From positions 2,319,501 to 2,383,500 of the forward strand of contig NZ_CP039650.1 in the NCBI RefSeq assembly GCF_004923315.1: a stretch of 64,000 nt of DNA, given 5' to 3'. The stretch's first letter is position 1; each line of letters begins with the position of its first letter. Shown one piece after another: positions 61,117 through 64,000 of the stretch. The DNA comes from Azospirillum sp. TSA2s (lineage in GTDB: Bacteria; Pseudomonadota; Alphaproteobacteria; Azospirillales; Azospirillaceae). The translations under genes and the position numbers were made by a program. The notes beneath the pieces are model-generated. The model searched no databases and was not told where the DNA came from. It was given only the letters and a program-made list of their open reading frames with translations.

Positions 61117-61836
61117 ATGTCGGGTGGACACACGCTTGCGGCTTTCGACACCGAACTGGCGGCCCTGCGCAGCGCCATCGACCGGATGGGCGAACTGGTG
61201 GAGCGGCAGGTCGGGCTGGCGCTCGATTCGCTGGCCGGCCCCGACGCCGGGATCGCGGGCGAGGTGCTGAAGGGCGATGCCGAGATCGACCGGCTGGAGA
61301 TGGAGGTGGAGGCGATGACCGTCCGCCTTCTGGCCCTGCGCCAGCCGATGGCGAAGGACCTGCGTGAGATCGTCGCGGCGCTGAAGATCGCCTCGAACCT
61401 GGAGCGGATGGGCGATTTCGCCGGATCGGTCGCCAAGCGGGCGGTCACGCTGGCCACCCTGCCGGTGGCGCCGCCGGTCGCCTCGCTGGTCCGCATGGGC
61501 CGCATGGTGCAGGCGATGATCGGCGACATGCGCCGCGCCTACACCGAACAGAATGCCGACCTCGCCGCCGCCGTCCGCGATTGCGACGGGGAGGTCGATG
61601 CCGCCTATACCGCTCTGTTCCGCGAATTCCTGACCTACATGATGGAGACGCCGGCGCAGATCACCGGCTGCACCCATCTGCTGTTCGCCGCCAAATCGAT
61701 CGAACGCATCGGCGACCACGCCACCAACGTGGCGGAGAACATCAGCTTCCTGGTCAAGGGCCGCCTGCCGTCCGACGAGCGCCGCAAGGAGGACCTCAGC
61801 AGCTACGCCGTCGCCCCGCCGCCGGCGCGGGCGTAA
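61117..61836 (+). CDS. phoU: PhoU family phosphate-signalling protein
   Basis: 239 residues from ATG 61117, with GGGGA 2 bases away. Two PhoU three-helix bundles are seen, each with the metal-binding signature: KIASNLERMGDFAGSVAKRA in the first and KSIERIGDHATNVAENISFL in the second. PhoU restrains the Pst phosphate transporter and PhoR kinase. No pst, phoB or phoR genes are next to it, which is unusual. The downstream gene trpL/trpE is on the same strand 48 bases later with its own control. The frame upstream of 61117 is not family-like. Confidence 0.9.
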   Translation: MSGGHTLAAFDTELAALRSAIDRMGELVERQVGLALDSLAGPDAGIAGEVLKGDAEIDRLEMEVEAMTVRLLALRQPMAKDLREIVAALKIASNLERMGDFAGSVAKRAVTLATLPVAPPVASLVRMGRMVQAMIGDMRRAYTEQNADLAAAVRDCDGEVDAAYTALFREFLTYMMETPAQITGCTHLLFAAKSIERIGDHATNVAENISFLVKGRLPSDERRKEDLSSYAVAPPPARA

Positions 61837-61883
61837 CAGGGAGTGCTTGACAGGCGGCCCCGCCCTGTGTTGCGGTTGCTGCC

Positions 61884-61961
61884 ATGAACATGTCCTCGCC
61901 CCTCCTGTCGCAGCATTGGTGGTGGCCCGTCTCCCACGGGCCGGCCTGGCAATGCGCGTAA
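61884..61961 (+). CDS. trpL: trp leader peptide
   Basis: A 25-residue frame MNMSSPLLSQHWWWPVSHGP then AWQCA and stop TAA. Three consecutive Trp codons lie at 61917-61925 and a fourth later. It directly precedes a terminator and the trpE(G) gene, exactly the layout of transcription attenuation known for trpE(G) in Azospirillum. Ribosome stalling on the Trp codons when charged tRNA-Trp is scarce would favour an antiterminator. A perfect TTGACA -35 box lies at 61847-61852, but no clear -10. Confidence 0.88.
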   Translation: MNMSSPLLSQHWWWPVSHGPAWQCA

Positions 61962-62011
61962 GCGTGGATTGAGAAGAAAAGGCCGCCCGGTGCATCCGGA
62001 GCGGCCTTTTT
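61924..62011 (+). promoter_or_regulatory. Trp attenuator (pause hairpin and terminator)
   Basis: Region 1 and 2: GGCCCGT-CTCCC-ACGGGCC (61924-61942), starting at the last of the three Trp codons. Terminator (regions 3 and 4): AAAAGGCCGC, an inner CCGG/CCGG pair and GCGGCCTTTTT (61977-62011). Region 2 with its extension ACGGGCCGGCC is complementary to GGCCGCCCGGT of region 3 with small bulges, so an antiterminator can form. The structure was read by eye, and pairing energies were not computed. Confidence 0.82.
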
Positions 62012-62112
62012 CCTGACCCGACACAGCGGGTCATCCAACGGAAGAACGGACAGGCAGGCGGAAGCACCGGGCGGCGTCACCGAAAAGACGCCCGAACCGG
62101 AGCACCGCCGTC

Positions 62113-64000
62113 ATGATCCCGTCCCACCTGTTCCTCGCCGACCCCGTCTTCCTCGAACCCGTCGCCGCAGTAACCGGCGGTGGCCTCGGCCTGCGCCGCA
62201 CCGCCGAGCCGGTGGCGCTTGCCGAGTCGGTCGATGCGCTCGTCACCGTACTCGACGAGCGGCGCGGCCTGCTGCTGTCCGGCGGGGTGGAGGCACCCGG
62301 CCGCTACCGGCGTCAGGCACTGGGCTTTGTCGATCCGCCGCTGTCGGTGACCGCGCGCGGCCGGACCGTGCGCATCGACGCGCTGAACCCGCGCGGTCGG
62401 CTGCTGCTGCCCGCCGTGGCCCGCGCGCTGGATGGGCACGAGGCGCTTATCGGGTTGGAGGTGACTGCCGGGCGTGTCACCGCCCTGGTGCGCCGCCCGG
62501 CCGGGGTCTTCGCCGAGGAGGAGCGCAGCCGCCAGCCCTCCGTCTTCAGTGTACTGCGAGCGCTGATGGCGCTGTTCGCCTGCCCGGAGGAGCCGTTCCT
62601 GGGGCTCTATGGCGCATTCGGCTACGATCTTGCCTTCCAGTTCGAGCCGATCCGGCGCCGGCTGGAGCGGCCGGACGACCAGCGCGACCTCGTGCTGTAC
62701 CTGCCCGACCGGTTGCTGGTGGTCGATCACGCCGCCGGGGTGGCGCGGCGCTTCACCTACGAGTTCGTGGTCGATGGCGTCTCGACGGAAGGCTTTGCCG
62801 GCGGCGGGCGGGTGCACGCTTATCGTCCCGACACCAACGCCGCCGCAGAGTGCGACCATGCCCCCGGCGAGTACCAGCAGGTGGTGCGGGCGGCGAAGGA
62901 GGCCTTCAACCGCGGCGATCTGTTCGAGGTGGTCCCCGGCCAGACCTTCGCCGAACCCTGCGCCGACAGCCCCGCCACCATCTTCCGCCGCCTGCGCACG
63001 GCCAACCCGGCACCCTACGAGGCGCTGATCAATCTGGGCGACGGCGAGTTCCTGGTTGCCGCCAGCCCGGAGATGTATGTGCGCGTCGGCCAGGGGCGGG
63101 TCGAGACCTGCCCGATCTCCGGCACCGTGGCGCGCGGGGGCAACGCGCTGGACGACGCATCGCAGATCCTGACGCTGCTGAACTCCGCCAAGGATGCGGC
63201 GGAGCTGACCATGTGCACCGATGTCGACCGCAACGACAAGGCGCGGGTGTGCGAGCCCGGTTCCGTCCGCGTCATCGGCCGGCGGATGATCGAGCTGTAT
63301 TCCCGTCTGATCCACACCGTCGATCATGTTGAAGGGCGGCTGCGTGACGGCTTCGACGCGCTGGACGCCTTCCTCACCCACACGTGGGCGGTGACCGTGA
63401 CCGGCGCGCCGAAGCGCTGGGCCATGCAGTTCCTGGAGGATACCGAACGGTCGCCGCGCCGCTGGTACGGCGGGGCCTTCGGCCGCATCGGCTTCGACGG
63501 TGGAATGGACACCGGGCTGACCCTGCGCACCATCCGCATGAAGGACGGCATCGCCTTCGTCCGCGCCGGCGCCACCCTGCTGTCGGACAGCGATCCGGAT
63601 GCGGAGGATGCCGAATGCCGGCTTAAGGCGTCGGCCTTCCTCGACGCGGTGCGTGGCGAAGGCGCTGGGCCGCGGCTGTCGGTGGTCCAGGCCGGGGCGA
63701 AGCGAAGCGGGGAGGGCTGGCGGGTGCTGTTGGTCGATCATGACGACAGCTTCGTCCACACGCTGGCCGACTATTTCCGTCAGACGGGGGCGAGCGTGAC
63801 GACGCTGCGCCATGCCCACGCGCGGGCGGCCCTGCGCAGCGACCCGCCCGACCTGCTGGTTCTGTCGCCGGGGCCGGGGCGGCCGGCCGATTTCGATGTC
63901 GGTGGTAGCCTGCAGGCGGCGCTCGACCTCGGCGTGCCGGTGTTCGGCGTCTGCCTGGGACTGCAGGGAATGGCCGAGCATTTCGGTGCGGAACTGGAGC
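62113..64000 (+). CDS. trpE(G): Anthranilate synthase, fused TrpE(G) (partial)
   Basis: At least 629 residues, running off the right edge. The TrpE half has the N-terminal LLLSGGVEAPGRYRR region (Trp-feedback site type), CPISGTVARGGNALDDASQI, MCTDVDRNDKARVCEPGSV, THTWAVTVTGAPKRW and GAFGRIGFDGGMDTGLTLRT. After a short linker the amidotransferase half begins WRVLLVDHDDSFVHTLADYF, with the nucleophile Cys in VFGVCLGLQGMAEHFG. It makes anthranilate from chorismate and glutamine. It is attenuated by trpL. The His and Glu of the amidotransferase are beyond the window. Confidence 0.96.
   Translation, partial: MIPSHLFLADPVFLEPVAAVTGGGLGLRRTAEPVALAESVDALVTVLDERRGLLLSGGVEAPGRYRRQALGFVDPPLSVTARGRTVRIDALNPRGRLLLPAVARALDGHEALIGLEVTAGRVTALVRRPAGVFAEEERSRQPSVFSVLRALMALFACPEEPFLGLYGAFGYDLAFQFEPIRRRLERPDDQRDLVLYLPDRLLVVDHAAGVARRFTYEFVVDGVSTEGFAGGGRVHAYRPDTNAAAECDHAPGEYQQVVRAAKEAFNRGDLFEVVPGQTFAEPCADSPATIFRRLRTANPAPYEALINLGDGEFLVAASPEMYVRVGQGRVETCPISGTVARGGNALDDASQILTLLNSAKDAAELTMCTDVDRNDKARVCEPGSVRVIGRRMIELYSRLIHTVDHVEGRLRDGFDALDAFLTHTWAVTVTGAPKRWAMQFLEDTERSPRRWYGGAFGRIGFDGGMDTGLTLRTIRMKDGIAFVRAGATLLSDSDPDAEDAECRLKASAFLDAVRGEGAGPRLSVVQAGAKRSGEGWRVLLVDHDDSFVHTLADYFRQTGASVTTLRHAHARAALRSDPPDLLVLSPGPGRPADFDVGGSLQAALDLGVPVFGVCLGLQGMAEHFGAELE

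Noticed and set aside
62077..63981. A 634-residue minus-strand frame opposite trpE(G)
   Set aside because: The plus strand encodes all anthranilate synthase motifs, so the minus frame is an artefact of codon composition.

Overview
The window is a piece of a high-GC alphaproteobacterial chromosome, most like Azospirillum or a close Rhodospirillales relative. The clearest markers are a fused anthranilate synthase trpE(G) preceded by a Trp-rich leader peptide and attenuator, a separate trpGDC-moaC-moeA-lexA cluster, LexA boxes of the GTTC-N7-GTTC type, PopZ, HdaA, an LdtR-type MarR regulator, an aa3 oxidase subunit IV peptide and a PraR-like XRE regulator. Genes are dense, with many 4-base start/stop overlaps. 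No prophage, transposase, CRISPR array or rRNA was seen. The assignment to Azospirillum is by recognition only.

Layout. 1-4.1 kb: end of a lipid A operon (tail of lpxA, lpxI, lpxB), glyoxalase I, a GlxA/FtrA-type regulator and a rhodanese. 4.1-10.3 kb: gltA, gltX, comEC and lexA. 10.5-15.1 kb: trpG-trpD-trpC, an acetyltransferase, moaC and moeA, all on the minus strand. 15.3-21.7 kb: secreted and envelope proteins, a heavy-metal-binding protein, an FmdB zinc ribbon, a hydrolase, and the cobalamin genes cobU-cobO-cobQ. 21.7-27.3 kb: two acetyltransferases, sseA, an alanyl-tRNA editing protein, cysteine synthase, a Nudix hydrolase and an HtrA-like protein that appears to have lost its catalytic triad. 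27.5-29 kb: three tiny unknown proteins, then tRNA-Asn and tRNA-Cys, each with its own promoter and terminator. 29-35.2 kb: pcm, rhodanese, tolC-like, popZ, valS. 35.2-42.7 kb: coxIV peptide, purN, purM, and the divergent DUF2066-pgsA-like-perM-hdaA run, an SDR enzyme and ldtR with a 24-base palindrome in front.

42.9-46.8 kb: a 32-residue membrane peptide, an AAA-type ATPase of unknown role, an N-formylglutamate amidohydrolase and a DUF3299-like exported protein. 46.8-55.6 kb is the most accessory-looking part, an exopolysaccharide locus. It holds a polymerase/O-antigen-ligase-like gene cut by an in-frame TAG, a GT4 and a GT2 glycosyltransferase, a chain-length-determinant-like protein, a PraR-like regulator, another GT2 and a very large SLBB export protein. 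55.8-58.5 kb: acetylpolyamine amidohydrolase, a SprA-like metalloprotease and N-carbamoylputrescine amidase. 59-64 kb: a MarR regulator, a large pentapeptide-repeat protein, a phoU family gene and the attenuator-controlled trpE(G), which runs off the end.

Most of the window is ordinary core chromosome. The observations most worth follow-up are the split polymerase gene, the HtrA-like pseudoprotease, the LdtR palindrome, the two related palindromic intergenic elements, a tandem duplication that carries two LexA-type boxes in front of trpG, and the unassigned ATPase next to the small membrane peptide. No clearly new multi-gene system could be shown from sequence alone.
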